A stretch of 64,000 nucleotides of DNA from Bin55 sp009840545 (GCA_965208815.1 OZ242357.1:3572787-3636786); one strand, 5' to 3'. Numbered from the stretch's first letter, positions 35,522 through 46,083 are shown. The notes: a model not told the origin generated them from the letters alone. A program made the numbers and translations.

Positions 35522-36673
35522 ATGGCAAAACGCGACTACTACGAAGTATTGGGTGTTTCACGCTCAGCGGAGAACGATGAGCTGAAGCGTGCGTTTCGTC
35601 GATTGGCGATGAAGTATCACCCCGATCGGAATCCCGACCAGCCTGATGCTGAAGAACGGTTCAAGGAAGCAACAGAAGCCTTTGAAGTACTGTCCGATCA
35701 GGAAAAGAGGAGTGCGTATGATCGCTTCGGACATCAGGGCGTTGAGGGAATGGCGGGTGGTGGGTTTAGCAACTTTGCCAATGGAGCGGGTCTCGACGAC
35801 ATTTTCAGCAATCTCGAGAATGTATTCGGTGACATGTTCATGGGATCGCACCGTGGTCGGACACGGACAGGGCAACAGCGGGGTTCAGACTTAAGCTACG
35901 AACTGACAATTGACCTAGAACAAGCTGTTTCCGGCGACAAAATGGAGGTTCGAATTCCCGCATTGCGCACCTGCGATGAGTGCAATGGATCAGGTGCCGA
36001 ACGAGGAACATCTCCAACGAACTGCCCTGATTGCGATGGAACCGGTCGCATATCCATTCGTCAGCAAATGTTTTTCATGCAACAGACTTGTCCACGATGT
36101 CGAGGAGCTGGTAAGACTATTCAGAATCCTTGTCGAAGTTGTCACGGTCAAGGTCGAGTATCGCGTGAAAAGACACTTTCCATCACGGTTCCTCCTGGTG
36201 TAGACCGTGGTACCAGACTTCGAGTTTCGGGAGAAGGTGAGAGTGGAGTTCGAGGTGGTCCCCAAGGAGATCTTTACATTGTTTTTGACGTGCGCCCGCA
36301 TCCAGTTTTTGAACGACAGAATCAAAACCTGATGTGCGAGGTCCCTGTCACATTTACACAAGCGGCTTTGGGAGCTGAGATCGATATTCCCACGTTAGAA
36401 GGAAGTGTAAAACTACGCATTCCGTCTGAGACTCAGACAGGCAAACTCTTCCGATTGAGAGGTCGAGGCGTACCGTCGCTGAGGGAACGGAACAAAGGCG
36501 ATCTACTGTGTAAAGTAGTTGTCGAAACGCCGATTAATCTGTCTTCGAAGCAACGTGACTTACTTGAAGAGCTGGAAACGACGTTGGAGGGAACCGACAG
36601 CAGACATACCCCCCACGGCAAATCATTCGGCGCGAAAGTCCGCGACTTTATCGACAGTCTGACTTCGAACTAG
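35522..36673 (+). CDS. dnaJ: DnaJ co-chaperone
   Basis: 383 aa type I J-protein. The J domain (residues 1-70) has the HPDRN loop; a Gly/Phe-rich stretch follows. Four zinc repeats are present: CDECNGSG, CPDCDGTG, CPRCRGAG and CRSCHGQG. The C-terminal substrate domain is complete. It follows dnaK after 82 bp with no obvious second heat-shock promoter. Confidence 0.97.
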   Translation: MAKRDYYEVLGVSRSAENDELKRAFRRLAMKYHPDRNPDQPDAEERFKEATEAFEVLSDQEKRSAYDRFGHQGVEGMAGGGFSNFANGAGLDDIFSNLENVFGDMFMGSHRGRTRTGQQRGSDLSYELTIDLEQAVSGDKMEVRIPALRTCDECNGSGAERGTSPTNCPDCDGTGRISIRQQMFFMQQTCPRCRGAGKTIQNPCRSCHGQGRVSREKTLSITVPPGVDRGTRLRVSGEGESGVRGGPQGDLYIVFDVRPHPVFERQNQNLMCEVPVTFTQAALGAEIDIPTLEGSVKLRIPSETQTGKLFRLRGRGVPSLRERNKGDLLCKVVVETPINLSSKQRDLLEELETTLEGTDSRHTPHGKSFGAKVRDFIDSLTSN

Positions 36674-36684
36674 ACAGCCTCTCA

Positions 36685-37500
36685 ATGATCCCAGTTGCAA
36701 TTTGCGGCGCAACCGGAAAGATGGGTCGCATGTTGATTGCTGAAGTACACAATCATCCTGACCTCTCTTTGGTGGGTTTACTGGCATCAAGAGAGTCCAG
36801 TTTTCTTGAGTCTGATGCCGGTGCTTTGGCAGACTGTGGCGAAATAGGAGTTTCCGTCTCGAGCGAGATGGACGCGGCAATCGGCGGTTGCAGAGTCCTG
36901 ATTGATTTCAGTGTTCCCGATGTAATTCAAGACTTGACTCATTCGTGCGTTGCTCGGGGAATTGGAATGGTCATCGGTACAACAGGGTATAGCGCGAAAC
37001 AACGATCTAGTGTCGAAGAAGCTGCAGAAAGCATTCCCATCGTCCTGTCGCCGAACATGAGTGTTGGAGTAAATGTGACGTTGAAGATGGTGGAGCTTGC
37101 AACCCAAGCTATGGACTCAGAAATTGACGTCGAGATTTTCGAGTCCCACCATCAATACAAAATAGACGCTCCTTCAGGTACCGCTGTGCGTCTTGGAGAG
37201 CTAATAGCCGCAACGAGAAAAGTGGATTTAGGCGATGTTGCAGTTTACGGTCGGGAAGGGATGACGGGTCAAAGAAATCGAGGATCTATCGGATTCCATT
37301 CAGCTAGAGGAGGCGACGTGGTCGGCGAACATACAGTGTTCTTTCTTGGGGAAGGCGAACGAGTGGAGGTCAGTCACAGGGCAACCGATCGATCGATCTT
37401 TGCAAACGGCGCGGCTAAAGCAAGTGTGTTTGTAGCAGAGAAATTGCAGCTAGGATCCTGCGGTCTATATGACATGAGCGATGTGTTAGGTTTGTCGTAG
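36685..37500 (+). CDS. dapB: 4-hydroxy-tetrahydrodipicolinate reductase
   Basis: 271 aa enzyme of the diaminopimelate/lysine pathway. GATGKMGRMLI at residues 9-19 binds NAD(P)H. VIGTTGYS and the catalytic stretch ESHHQYKIDAPSGTA, with the His pair and Lys, are diagnostic. It lies 11 bp after dnaJ, as in many gammaproteobacteria where dapB and carAB follow dnaJ. Confidence 0.97.
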   Translation: MIPVAICGATGKMGRMLIAEVHNHPDLSLVGLLASRESSFLESDAGALADCGEIGVSVSSEMDAAIGGCRVLIDFSVPDVIQDLTHSCVARGIGMVIGTTGYSAKQRSSVEEAAESIPIVLSPNMSVGVNVTLKMVELATQAMDSEIDVEIFESHHQYKIDAPSGTAVRLGELIAATRKVDLGDVAVYGREGMTGQRNRGSIGFHSARGGDVVGEHTVFFLGEGERVEVSHRATDRSIFANGAAKASVFVAEKLQLGSCGLYDMSDVLGLS

Positions 37501-37581
37501 CGGTAAACTAGGCAGGATTTTGACTGCCATGCGCACTTGATTTCAATATTTGTTGACTACTCCTGATGTGATGCGCAACTC

Positions 37582-38715
37582 GTGACCCAACCAATCCCCG
37601 CATTGCTCGCGCTGGCAGATGGCACTGTCTTTCGCGGCATTTCTATCGGGGCGTTTGGGACCGCAACGGGCGAGGTTGTGTTTAACACTTCAATGACGGG
37701 CTATCAAGAGATTTTGACGGATCCTTCCTATGCCAGTCAAATAGTTACCTTGACCTATCCCCACATCGGGAACACAGGTACTAATTCCGAAGATTACGAA
37801 TCCGATTCTGTTTGGGCAAATGGTCTTGTTGTTCGAAACGTTCCGCAAGTTCTTAGTAACTTTCGATCGCAACATTCGGTGTCGGATTTTCTCCGGAGTG
37901 AGAATGTAGTTGCTATTGCGGACATCGACACCCGTCGACTTACAAGCTTGCTGCGCGAAAAAGGTGCAATGTCGGGCTGCATCGTTGCTGGGACGAGTCA
38001 TCGCGAAGAGCATGCCATTCAGTTTGCTCAGGATTTTCCAGGGCTGGAAGGGATGGACTTGGCCAAAAAAGTTACCCGTCATACAGAGGGCGGGTGGTCG
38101 GAAGGAGGCTGGCAACTTGGGAGGGGTTATAGAAAAGGAGCAATCCAAAGTCATCGAGTCGTTGCGTACGACTTTGGAGTCAAACGAAACATTTTGCGGT
38201 TGCTTGTGGATCGCAAATGTGAAGTTGTGGTAGTACCAGCCCATACGAGCGCCGCCCAAGCTCTTTCGCACAAGCCAGATGGGATCTTCCTTTCAAACGG
38301 CCCAGGTGATCCGGACCCTTGCACCTATGCCATTGAAGCAATCCGAAGCTTTCTGGACGCTCGAATCCCCTTGTTTGGGATCTGCCTAGGAATGCAGCTG
38401 CTGGCACTGTCGGTCGGAGCAAAAACCAAAAAGATGAAGCACGGCCACCATGGTGCGAACCATCCTGTGAAGGATCTGAACACTGGTCAAGTGATCATTA
38501 CCAGTCAGAATCACGGGTTCTGTGTAGATGAATCGACGATCCCTCCTTCCGTTGAATTGACCCACAAGTCGCTTTTCGACGGAACTCCGCAGGGGCTGGC
38601 TCACAAAGATCTTCCCGCATTTGGATTTCAAGGACATCCTGAAGCTAGTCCAGGTCCACAGGATTGTCGCTATCTATTTGATCGCTTCGTCGACTTGATG
38701 GAAAGTTCGAGATAG
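37582..38715 (+). CDS. carA: Carbamoyl-phosphate synthase small subunit
   Basis: 377 aa glutamine amidotransferase subunit that supplies ammonia to CarB. The N-terminal half shows TGEVVFNTSMTGYQEILTDPSY. The class I amidotransferase site is FGICLGMQLL (nucleophile Cys) with FQGHPEASPGP (His, Glu). It starts at a GTG. Six bases separate it from carB. Confidence 0.97.
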   Translation: MTQPIPALLALADGTVFRGISIGAFGTATGEVVFNTSMTGYQEILTDPSYASQIVTLTYPHIGNTGTNSEDYESDSVWANGLVVRNVPQVLSNFRSQHSVSDFLRSENVVAIADIDTRRLTSLLREKGAMSGCIVAGTSHREEHAIQFAQDFPGLEGMDLAKKVTRHTEGGWSEGGWQLGRGYRKGAIQSHRVVAYDFGVKRNILRLLVDRKCEVVVVPAHTSAAQALSHKPDGIFLSNGPGDPDPCTYAIEAIRSFLDARIPLFGICLGMQLLALSVGAKTKKMKHGHHGANHPVKDLNTGQVIITSQNHGFCVDESTIPPSVELTHKSLFDGTPQGLAHKDLPAFGFQGHPEASPGPQDCRYLFDRFVDLMESSR

Positions 38716-38721
38716 TTAGGG

Positions 38722-41700
38722 ATGCCGAAGCGCACAGACATCGATTCGGTGCTCATTCTTGGCGCAGGTCCAATCGTGATTGGACAAGCATGCGAGTTTG
38801 ACTATTCAGGCGCTCAGGCGTGTAAAGCACTGATGGAAGAAGGTCTGCGTGTGATCTTGGTCAATTCCAATCCAGCGACGATTATGACCGACCCCTCCAT
38901 GGCGAGTGCTACCTATATAGAACCTGTCGAGTGGCAAACGGTATCGCAAATCATTCAACGGGAGCGACCTGACGCTTTGCTCTCAACAATGGGTGGTCAA
39001 ACAGGATTGAACTGTGCATTGGACCTCGTCCGTGAGGGTGTACTAGCCGAGAACGAAGTTGAACTGATTGGCGCGAGCCGCGAATCCATAGACAAAGCGG
39101 AAGATCGTGAACTCTTTGACAAATCAATGCGCAACATTGGTTTGGAAACGGCTCGATCTGGGATTGCACACACCCTTGAAGACGCGTTGCGTGTGCAGGA
39201 AGACTTGGGTTATCCATGTATCGTTCGTCCCTCCTTCACACTCGGTGGTTCTGGTGGTGGCATTGCCTACAACCGTGAAGAATTCGTCGAAATCTGCAAT
39301 CGAGGTTTGCAACTGTCGCCGACAAACGAATTGCTCATTGACGAGTCTCTGCTTGGCTGGAAAGAGTACGAAATGGAGGTGGTGCGCGATCAACAAGACA
39401 ACTGCATCATCATCTGCTCGATCGAAAACGTCGATCCGATGGGAATTCACACAGGGGACTCCATAACTGTTGCACCAGCTCAAACTCTAACGGACAAGGA
39501 GTATCAGTTAATGCGGGATGCTTCGATTGCCGTATTGCGCGAAATCGGAGTGGAGACTGGAGGATCGAATGTTCAGTTTGCAGTCGATCCCAAGTCAGGT
39601 CGAATGATTGTTGTAGAAATGAATCCGAGAGTGTCGCGGTCCTCGGCACTAGCTTCGAAAGCAACCGGATTTCCAATCGCCAAAGTCGCTGCAAAACTTG
39701 CATTGGGCTACACATTGGACGAGTTGATCAACGACATCACCGGAATCACTCCGGCATCTTTCGAACCGACGCTCGACTATGTTGTAACCAAGATTCCCCG
39801 TTTTACTTTCGAGAAATTCTCGCAAGCGGAGAATCGGTTGACGACCCAGATGAAGTCCGTTGGTGAAGCGATGTCGATCGGCCGTACTTTCAAGGAGTCA
39901 TTCCAAAAGGCACTGCGAAGTTTGGAAACGGGAATATGTGGGCTGAACTCGAAGTTGGAAGTTCAAAACGGCGACTACAGACGAGACTTGTTCGCTGAGC
40001 TGCGACAGCCAGGAGCAGACCGAATTCTTTATGTAGCCGATGGTTTTCGCCACAACGTGTCTTTGGAAGAGATGTACGAAGCTACGCGGATAGATCTGTG
40101 GTTTCTTGCCCAGATCTATGAACTAGTGGAATCCGAGCAGTCCTTGAAAGGAAGAACGATTAGGGACGTTCAACCTGAGGAAATGCGTAAGTTAAAACGA
40201 GACGGTTTTTCGGACTTGAGACTAGCCGAACTGTTGAATTGTCACGAAGACAACGTCCGTGTTCAGAGAAAGTCTTGGGGCATCCGACCTGTCTACAAAC
40301 GAGTAGATACATGCGCGGCAGAGTTTCCTGCAAGCACCGCGTACCTCTACTCCACCTACGAGGACTTCTGCGAGGCAGACCCTAGCGACGAGAAAAAAGT
40401 TATGGTTCTCGGCGGTGGACCGAATCGCATTGGTCAAGGTATCGAGTTTGACTACTGCTGCGTGCATGCCGCACTGGCGATGCGCGAAGATGGCTACGAG
40501 ACGATCATGGTCAATTGCAACCCTGAGACAGTCTCGACCGATTACGACACTTCGGATCGCCTCTATTTCGAACCTGTCACTTTGGAAGACGTTCTCGCAA
40601 TTATTGACGTGGAGAATCCAGCGGGGGTGATCGTCCAGTTTGGCGGACAGACACCATTGAAGCTGGTTGACAAACTCACAGAGCTTGGAGTACCAATAAT
40701 TGGTACAAGTGCCGATGCGATCGATCGTGCGGAAGACCGAGAGAGGTTTCAGAATGTGATCCACCAAGCGGGATTGCATCAGCCCATGAATCGCACCGTG
40801 AACTCTATACAACAGGGAATTGAGGCCGCTAGACAGATCGGATTTCCCCTAATTGTTCGTCCTTCATACGTTCTTGGCGGACGAGCCATGGAGGTCGTCT
40901 TCAACGAGACTGAACTCTCACGATATCTTGCGACCGCGATTCCCGAATCTAACACCGCTCCGGTCTTGCTTGACCAATTCTTAGATCAAGCTGTTGAGGT
41001 GGATGTCGATTTGGTTTCTGATGGTCACGACGTCTTGATCGGCGCCATCATGGAACACATCGAGCAAGCGGGCATTCACTCTGGAGACTCGGCATGTTCG
41101 CTTCCTCCCCACAGTCTCAGCACGGCTATTCAAGATGAGATCAGAAAGCAAGTTCGTGCACTTGCGTACGAACTCAATGTGATTGGGTTGATGAACGTGC
41201 AGATGGCCGTGCAAGCAGGCAACATTTTTGTGCTCGAAGTGAACCCTAGAGCTTCACGTACAGTACCGTTTGTGTCCAAGTGCATCGGGTTCTCTTTGGC
41301 GAAGGTTGCAGCTCGATGTATGGCGGGTGTGTCGTTGGAGTCTCAAGGATTTACCGAAGAGGTCAGGCCTGCACATATATTTGTCAAGGAGTCGGTATTT
41401 CCATTCGCCAAGTTTCCGGGCGTGGATCCCATCTTGGGACCCGAGATGAAGTCCACTGGCGAAGTCATGGGGATTGGGGACTCCTTCGCTGAAGCGTTTT
41501 CGAAAGCTACGCTAGCGTCTGGCACCACGCTTCCCACCGAGGGACTGGCATTTATCAGCGTCAAGGAATCGGACCGACCACACGTAGCTGAAGTTGCCCA
41601 GGAACTCGTCGATCTGGGATTTGAACTCGTGGCTACAAGAGGCACGTCGGCGGTACTTAGAAATCATGGCATCTCATCTGAGGTTGTAAACAAAGTCACG

Positions 41701-41922
41701 GAAGGACGGCCTGATGTAACAGATTTGATGAAGAATCGCGATGTGAAACTCATTGTGAATTCCACAGAAGGACGGCAGTCAATCGCGGACTCCGCCGTGA
41801 TCAGACGTCTCGGATTACAGAATAGTGTGACATACACGACGACGCTCGCTGGGGGAGCTGCCATCTGCCATGCAATACCATACGGTCGATCCAACATTGT
41901 TAGACGATTGCAAGAACTGTAA
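38722..41922 (+). CDS. carB: Carbamoyl-phosphate synthase large subunit
   Basis: 1066 aa, full length. The two homologous ATP-grasp halves each begin with a PreATP domain: ILGAGPIVIGQACEFDYSG and, at about residue 560, VLGGGPNRIGQGIEFDYCC. ATP-grasp motifs IVRPSFTLGGSGGGIA and IVRPSYVLGGRAMEVV and the C-terminal allosteric domain (ATRGTSAVLRNHGI) are intact. Produces carbamoyl phosphate for arginine and pyrimidines. Confidence 0.98.
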   Translation: MPKRTDIDSVLILGAGPIVIGQACEFDYSGAQACKALMEEGLRVILVNSNPATIMTDPSMASATYIEPVEWQTVSQIIQRERPDALLSTMGGQTGLNCALDLVREGVLAENEVELIGASRESIDKAEDRELFDKSMRNIGLETARSGIAHTLEDALRVQEDLGYPCIVRPSFTLGGSGGGIAYNREEFVEICNRGLQLSPTNELLIDESLLGWKEYEMEVVRDQQDNCIIICSIENVDPMGIHTGDSITVAPAQTLTDKEYQLMRDASIAVLREIGVETGGSNVQFAVDPKSGRMIVVEMNPRVSRSSALASKATGFPIAKVAAKLALGYTLDELINDITGITPASFEPTLDYVVTKIPRFTFEKFSQAENRLTTQMKSVGEAMSIGRTFKESFQKALRSLETGICGLNSKLEVQNGDYRRDLFAELRQPGADRILYVADGFRHNVSLEEMYEATRIDLWFLAQIYELVESEQSLKGRTIRDVQPEEMRKLKRDGFSDLRLAELLNCHEDNVRVQRKSWGIRPVYKRVDTCAAEFPASTAYLYSTYEDFCEADPSDEKKVMVLGGGPNRIGQGIEFDYCCVHAALAMREDGYETIMVNCNPETVSTDYDTSDRLYFEPVTLEDVLAIIDVENPAGVIVQFGGQTPLKLVDKLTELGVPIIGTSADAIDRAEDRERFQNVIHQAGLHQPMNRTVNSIQQGIEAARQIGFPLIVRPSYVLGGRAMEVVFNETELSRYLATAIPESNTAPVLLDQFLDQAVEVDVDLVSDGHDVLIGAIMEHIEQAGIHSGDSACSLPPHSLSTAIQDEIRKQVRALAYELNVIGLMNVQMAVQAGNIFVLEVNPRASRTVPFVSKCIGFSLAKVAARCMAGVSLESQGFTEEVRPAHIFVKESVFPFAKFPGVDPILGPEMKSTGEVMGIGDSFAEAFSKATLASGTTLPTEGLAFISVKESDRPHVAEVAQELVDLGFELVATRGTSAVLRNHGISSEVVNKVTEGRPDVTDLMKNRDVKLIVNSTEGRQSIADSAVIRRLGLQNSVTYTTTLAGGAAICHAIPYGRSNIVRRLQEL

Positions 41923-41936
41923 AGGGATGAAAACTC

Positions 41937-42407
41937 GTGCCTAATCCAATGACGGTCGAGGGAGAACGTCAGCTACGCCAGGAATTGAGTCAACTTAAGA
42001 ATGGTCGGGCGGAAGCTTCTCGAGCTATCGGAGAAGCTCGCAAATTGGGCGATCTAAGAGAAAACGCTGACTATCACGCCGCAAAGGAACGCCAAGGCAT
42101 GATGGAAGCTCGAATTCGCTATCTCGAAACGCAACTTTCGAGCGCTCGCATCATTGATGTCACCAAGATTTCAAATACAGGCACTGTGATTTTCGGGTCA
42201 ACCGTTACGCTTCAGGACACGGAGACGGGTACGGATGTCAGATATCGCATCGTCGGAGAAGATGAAGCCGACATTAAGTCGGGAACAATTTCGAATACAG
42301 CTCCATTGGCTAGGGCAATGATCGGAATGAAACAAGACGACAGCTTTTCTGTCGGAGAGGAATCGATGCGAAAGGAATACACAATCAAACGCGTCGAACA
42401 TATTTGA
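41937..42407 (+). CDS. greA: Transcription elongation factor GreA
   Basis: 156 aa. GreA rescues backtracked RNA polymerase. The N-terminal coiled coil carries the catalytic tip LGDLRENADYHAAKERQG, and the C-terminal FKBP-like domain follows. The GTG at 41937, with AAAGGGA upstream, gives the N-terminus PNPMTVEGERQLRQEL. The order carAB-greA is common in this class. Confidence 0.96.
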   Translation: MPNPMTVEGERQLRQELSQLKNGRAEASRAIGEARKLGDLRENADYHAAKERQGMMEARIRYLETQLSSARIIDVTKISNTGTVIFGSTVTLQDTETGTDVRYRIVGEDEADIKSGTISNTAPLARAMIGMKQDDSFSVGEESMRKEYTIKRVEHI

Positions 42408-42763
42408 AGCCGACTCGAAAAGCTCGGATCAGCCTCTTTTGAGCTGTAACGAGAGTACGAATTCGTGACCAGATGCGCTCCCAGTGCATCTTGATTGAAG
42501 TCCAGGTAGTTTGTTAGTAGGTTTTCTCGGTTCTCGGTCCTAACCTGGTAGTTTGATCGACCAACAGCCCTGTTGAAATTTTCGGTGTATGAATCTGTCT
42601 AAATCGATAAGGTTGCAGGTTGAGTTCTTGCCGACAGACTTGAAAACACTGGATGCGACACTACATCTTGAATACAGACATAGATCGAAAAGTGTGAAGT
42701 AAATATGCGGACATTTGTATACTGTGTTAGATTCGTCGCATCGGCGGCGAGAGGGATTGTGAT
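42408..42763. other. Intergenic region between greA and ftsH
   Basis: 356 bp without a gene. In many gammaproteobacteria rlmE lies here; it is absent. TATACT at 42719 could be a -10 box for ftsH. CTTGAAA at 42639-42645 resembles a sigma-32 -35 box, but the sequence at the right distance is a poor -10. GAGGG at 42751-42755 is the ribosome site for ftsH. Confidence 0.5.
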
Positions 42764-44698
42764 TTGAGCACGATGGCGAAGAACCTGTTGCTATGGGTGA
42801 TCGTAGCCTTGGTTCTCCTCACACTATTCAACAATTTTGTAGGTCGAGCCGAGCCGGAGGAGCTGAGCTATTCAGCTTTTCGGACGGAGATTGCGCAGGA
42901 TAATGTTGCAAGAGTGACATTCAAGCAAGATGTCATCATAGGCGAACGTCGCAACAACACCAAGTTCAAGGTTGTACAACTCCCCATTTCCGATCCAAAG
43001 CTCCTTGAGCTGTTGGAGGAAAACACTATTGAGGTTCGTGGAACCCAGGACTCCGGCAACAGCTTCTGGATGCAGCTGTTTTTTGCTGTCTTACCGATCC
43101 TAATCATTGTCGCCGTTTTCATGTTGCTCATGCGCCAAGTTCAAGGCGTTGGAGGACGAGGCGGACCATTGGCATTTGGCAAGAGCAAAGCCAAAATGCT
43201 GACAGACGAGAATGTGAAGACAACGTTTGCCGACGTAGCGGGAGTTGAAGAAGCGAAGGAAGATGTGCAGGAACTGGTCGAATTTCTGAGAGATCCAGGA
43301 AAGTACCAGAAGCTCGGAGGGCGAATTCCCCGCGGTACGCTCATGGTGGGTCCGCCGGGAACAGGCAAGACGTTGTTGGCAAAAGCCATTGCTGGTGAAG
43401 CAAAGGTACCGTTCTTTTCGATTTCTGGTTCCGACTTTGTAGAAATGTTCGTTGGTGTGGGCGCATCTCGAGTTCGCGACATGTTTGAGCAAGCCAAGAA
43501 ACACGCACCTTGCATTGTGTTCATTGACGAAATCGACGCAGTAGGCCGACATCGCGGTGCGGGTTTGGGGAACGGACACGACGAGCGGGAACAAACCCTA
43601 AATCAGCTGTTGGTGGAAATGGGCGGATTTGAACCCAATGACGGTGTCATCGTGATTGCTGCAACCAATCGACCCGATGTCCTAGATCCTGCACTGACTA
43701 GACCCGGTCGCTTCGACCGACAGATTGTTGTGCCACTACCCGACATACGCGGACGAGAACAGATTCTTAAGGTACACATGCGTCGCGTTCCTCTCGCGGA
43801 GGATGTCGAGTCTCTAACAATTGCCCGGGGCACTCCCGGATTTTCCGGTGCGGATCTTGAAAACATCGTCAATGAAGCGGCGTTGTTTGCGGCTCGAGCA
43901 GGACGCCGTCTGGTCGGTATGGATGAGTTCGAGAAATCCAAAGACAAGATCATGATGGGTGCCGAACGGAAGTCCATGGTCATGTCTGACAAAGAAAAGC
44001 GTGTGACGGCGTATCACGAAGCGGGCCACGCAATTGTCGGGTACTGCATGCCGGAACATGACATGCTGTACAAAATCACGGTTGTTCCCCGTGGACGCGC
44101 GCTCGGTGTAACGATGTTCCTTCCAGAGGAAGACAAATACAGCTTGAGTCGCACCGCCGTTGAGTCACAGATTTGCACTCTCTACGGCGGACGCATCGCA
44201 GAAGAACTGGTCAATGGCATTGAAGGAATAACCACTGGGGCCGCAAACGACTTGGAACGCGCAACGCAACTTGCTAGAAATATGGTCACAAAATGGGGTT
44301 TCTCCGAAGCACTCGGGCCATTGCAATACGACGACCCGGAAGGCGAGGTATTTTTGGGAATGTCGGCTGGTACACCAAATCCTACGCTTTCCGACAATAC
44401 GGCTCGCAAGATCGACGAGGAAATACGCGATATCGTTCATCGAATGTATGAACGAGCAAAAGGAATCCTTGAAGACAACATGGAAAAACTCCATGTCATG
44501 GCCAATGCATTGATTGAGTATGAGACGCTCTCGCCCGATCAGGTTGGAGACATCATGGCGGGGGGAAAACCTCGTGCGCCCGAGCCTCCGAAAGAGCCAG
44601 CCGCAACCCAAGAGAGCACTGCCACAGAAGGAGCGACTGACGCGGCCACCGAAGATCGCGATCCGCCACCGTTTGCTTCACCAGCCGAAGATTCGTAG
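42764..44698 (+). CDS. ftsH: FtsH membrane AAA+ metalloprotease
   Basis: 644 aa. Two membrane segments (about residues 6-23 and 104-125) flank a periplasmic domain. AAA motifs: Walker A GPPGTGKTLLAKA, Walker B CIVFIDEIDAVGRHRG, second region of homology TNRPDVLDPALTRPGRFDR. The zinc protease site is HEAGHAIVGYC. The TTG at 42764 is taken as start because GAGGG lies 8 nt upstream; ATG 42773 is three codons later. Degrades membrane and regulatory proteins, including sigma-32 and LpxC in E. coli. Confidence 0.97.
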   Translation: MSTMAKNLLLWVIVALVLLTLFNNFVGRAEPEELSYSAFRTEIAQDNVARVTFKQDVIIGERRNNTKFKVVQLPISDPKLLELLEENTIEVRGTQDSGNSFWMQLFFAVLPILIIVAVFMLLMRQVQGVGGRGGPLAFGKSKAKMLTDENVKTTFADVAGVEEAKEDVQELVEFLRDPGKYQKLGGRIPRGTLMVGPPGTGKTLLAKAIAGEAKVPFFSISGSDFVEMFVGVGASRVRDMFEQAKKHAPCIVFIDEIDAVGRHRGAGLGNGHDEREQTLNQLLVEMGGFEPNDGVIVIAATNRPDVLDPALTRPGRFDRQIVVPLPDIRGREQILKVHMRRVPLAEDVESLTIARGTPGFSGADLENIVNEAALFAARAGRRLVGMDEFEKSKDKIMMGAERKSMVMSDKEKRVTAYHEAGHAIVGYCMPEHDMLYKITVVPRGRALGVTMFLPEEDKYSLSRTAVESQICTLYGGRIAEELVNGIEGITTGAANDLERATQLARNMVTKWGFSEALGPLQYDDPEGEVFLGMSAGTPNPTLSDNTARKIDEEIRDIVHRMYERAKGILEDNMEKLHVMANALIEYETLSPDQVGDIMAGGKPRAPEPPKEPAATQESTATEGATDAATEDRDPPPFASPAEDS

Positions 44699-44709
44699 CG
44701 ACCTCTGCG

Positions 44710-46083
44710 GTGACATCCGCGCCTCCGTCCTCTGAGCGTTCAGATTCTGAATACTGCAATCTTTTCGGAACGGACGGCATTCGAGGACGCGTAGGGCAAT
44801 ATCCGGTTACTCCTGAGACATGCCTCCAGATTGCCTGGTTGGTAGGTCAATTCATAAAGGAACAAGGTGGTCGACGAGTCTTAATCGGAAAAGACACGAG
44901 GATTTCGGGTTACCTGCTGGAGTCGGTTCTTGAAGCAGGATTCATTTCCGCTGGAATTGATGTAGGTCTCTTGGGAGTTATGCCGACACCGGGCGTAGCT
45001 TTTCTTACGCGATCGATGGATGCGGATCTTGGTGTCGCAATCAGTGCTTCTCACAACCCGTATCAAGACAATGGGTTTAAGTTCTTCGACCACGAGGGGT
45101 TGAAACTATCCGACAGCACTGAAGCCCAAATTGAACGAATGATGGGCAGAGAACTAGAGACTGTAGATGCAAGCGAACTGGGCAAGGCATCACGCCCCCG
45201 GACCGCTCGCGACGAATACATCAGTTTCTGCATTGAGTCGGTACGTGGGAGACTCGACATCAATGGGGCTCAAATCGTTTTAGATTGTGCACACGGAGCT
45301 ATGTATTCGATTGCTCCCGAAGTATTTGGAGAGCTTGGCGCAAGAGTCGAAACTATCGGTACCGAACCCGACGGACTAAACATTAACCACAATTGCGGTT
45401 CAACACATGCGGAGAGATTGCGGAAAGAGGTCGTTAGCCGTGGTGCTGCTTTGGGGATTGCATTTGATGGAGACGGGGACCGCGTAGTACTGGTCGACGA
45501 AACGGGTGAACTCTTGGACGGGGATCACATTTTGTACTGTCTAGCCAAAGCAAGGCAATGCGCCAAGTCCGACTTCGGCGGTGTCGTGGGAACCGTCATG
45601 ACAAATCTTGGACTCGAGATTGCATTGGATGAGCTAGGAATTCCGTTTTATCGTGCCGATGTTGGTGATCGAAATGTTCACAACAAAATGTCTGAACTTG
45701 GATGGAGATTGGGAGGTGAAAATTCCGGCCACATTGTGTGCCAACAAGAAACTACCACCGGAGACGGTATTGTTTCGGCGCTACAGGTATTGTTGGCATG
45801 CCAACAAAACGGGTGGTCACTAAGGGACATTGTTCACGACCTGAAACTGTTTCCACAAAAGCTGGTAAATGTGAGTGTAGTGGATTCGTTGAAAGCAGCC
45901 GCGTGTTCCGCAGTCAATAGAGCTCTTGCGCTCTTAGCACCTTCAGATCTCGATCGGCACCGCATCGTTGTCCGACCTTCCGGTACAGAGTCTGTGGTTC
46001 GCGTTCTAGTCGAAGGAGAGAATCCAGGTTCGGTGGACAGAATTGCGCAACACTGCGCCCGAGCGATTTCCAGTGTCGTTTGA
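44710..46083 (+). CDS. glmM: Phosphoglucosamine mutase
   Basis: 457 aa. Converts glucosamine-6-phosphate to glucosamine-1-phosphate for cell-wall and LPS precursors. The phosphoserine loop is ISASHNPYQDNG, the metal site is FDGDGDRV, the sugar loop is GGENSGH, and the phosphate-binding loop is RPSGTESVVRV. It starts at a GTG 11 bp after ftsH. folP, which usually lies between ftsH and glmM, is missing. Confidence 0.96.
   Translation: MTSAPPSSERSDSEYCNLFGTDGIRGRVGQYPVTPETCLQIAWLVGQFIKEQGGRRVLIGKDTRISGYLLESVLEAGFISAGIDVGLLGVMPTPGVAFLTRSMDADLGVAISASHNPYQDNGFKFFDHEGLKLSDSTEAQIERMMGRELETVDASELGKASRPRTARDEYISFCIESVRGRLDINGAQIVLDCAHGAMYSIAPEVFGELGARVETIGTEPDGLNINHNCGSTHAERLRKEVVSRGAALGIAFDGDGDRVVLVDETGELLDGDHILYCLAKARQCAKSDFGGVVGTVMTNLGLEIALDELGIPFYRADVGDRNVHNKMSELGWRLGGENSGHIVCQQETTTGDGIVSALQVLLACQQNGWSLRDIVHDLKLFPQKLVNVSVVDSLKAAACSAVNRALALLAPSDLDRHRIVVRPSGTESVVRVLVEGENPGSVDRIAQHCARAISSVV

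Noticed and set aside
42639..42666. Sigma-32 promoter before ftsH
   Set aside because: CTTGAAA is present, but the sequence 13 bp later (CACTACAT) matches the -10 consensus poorly.
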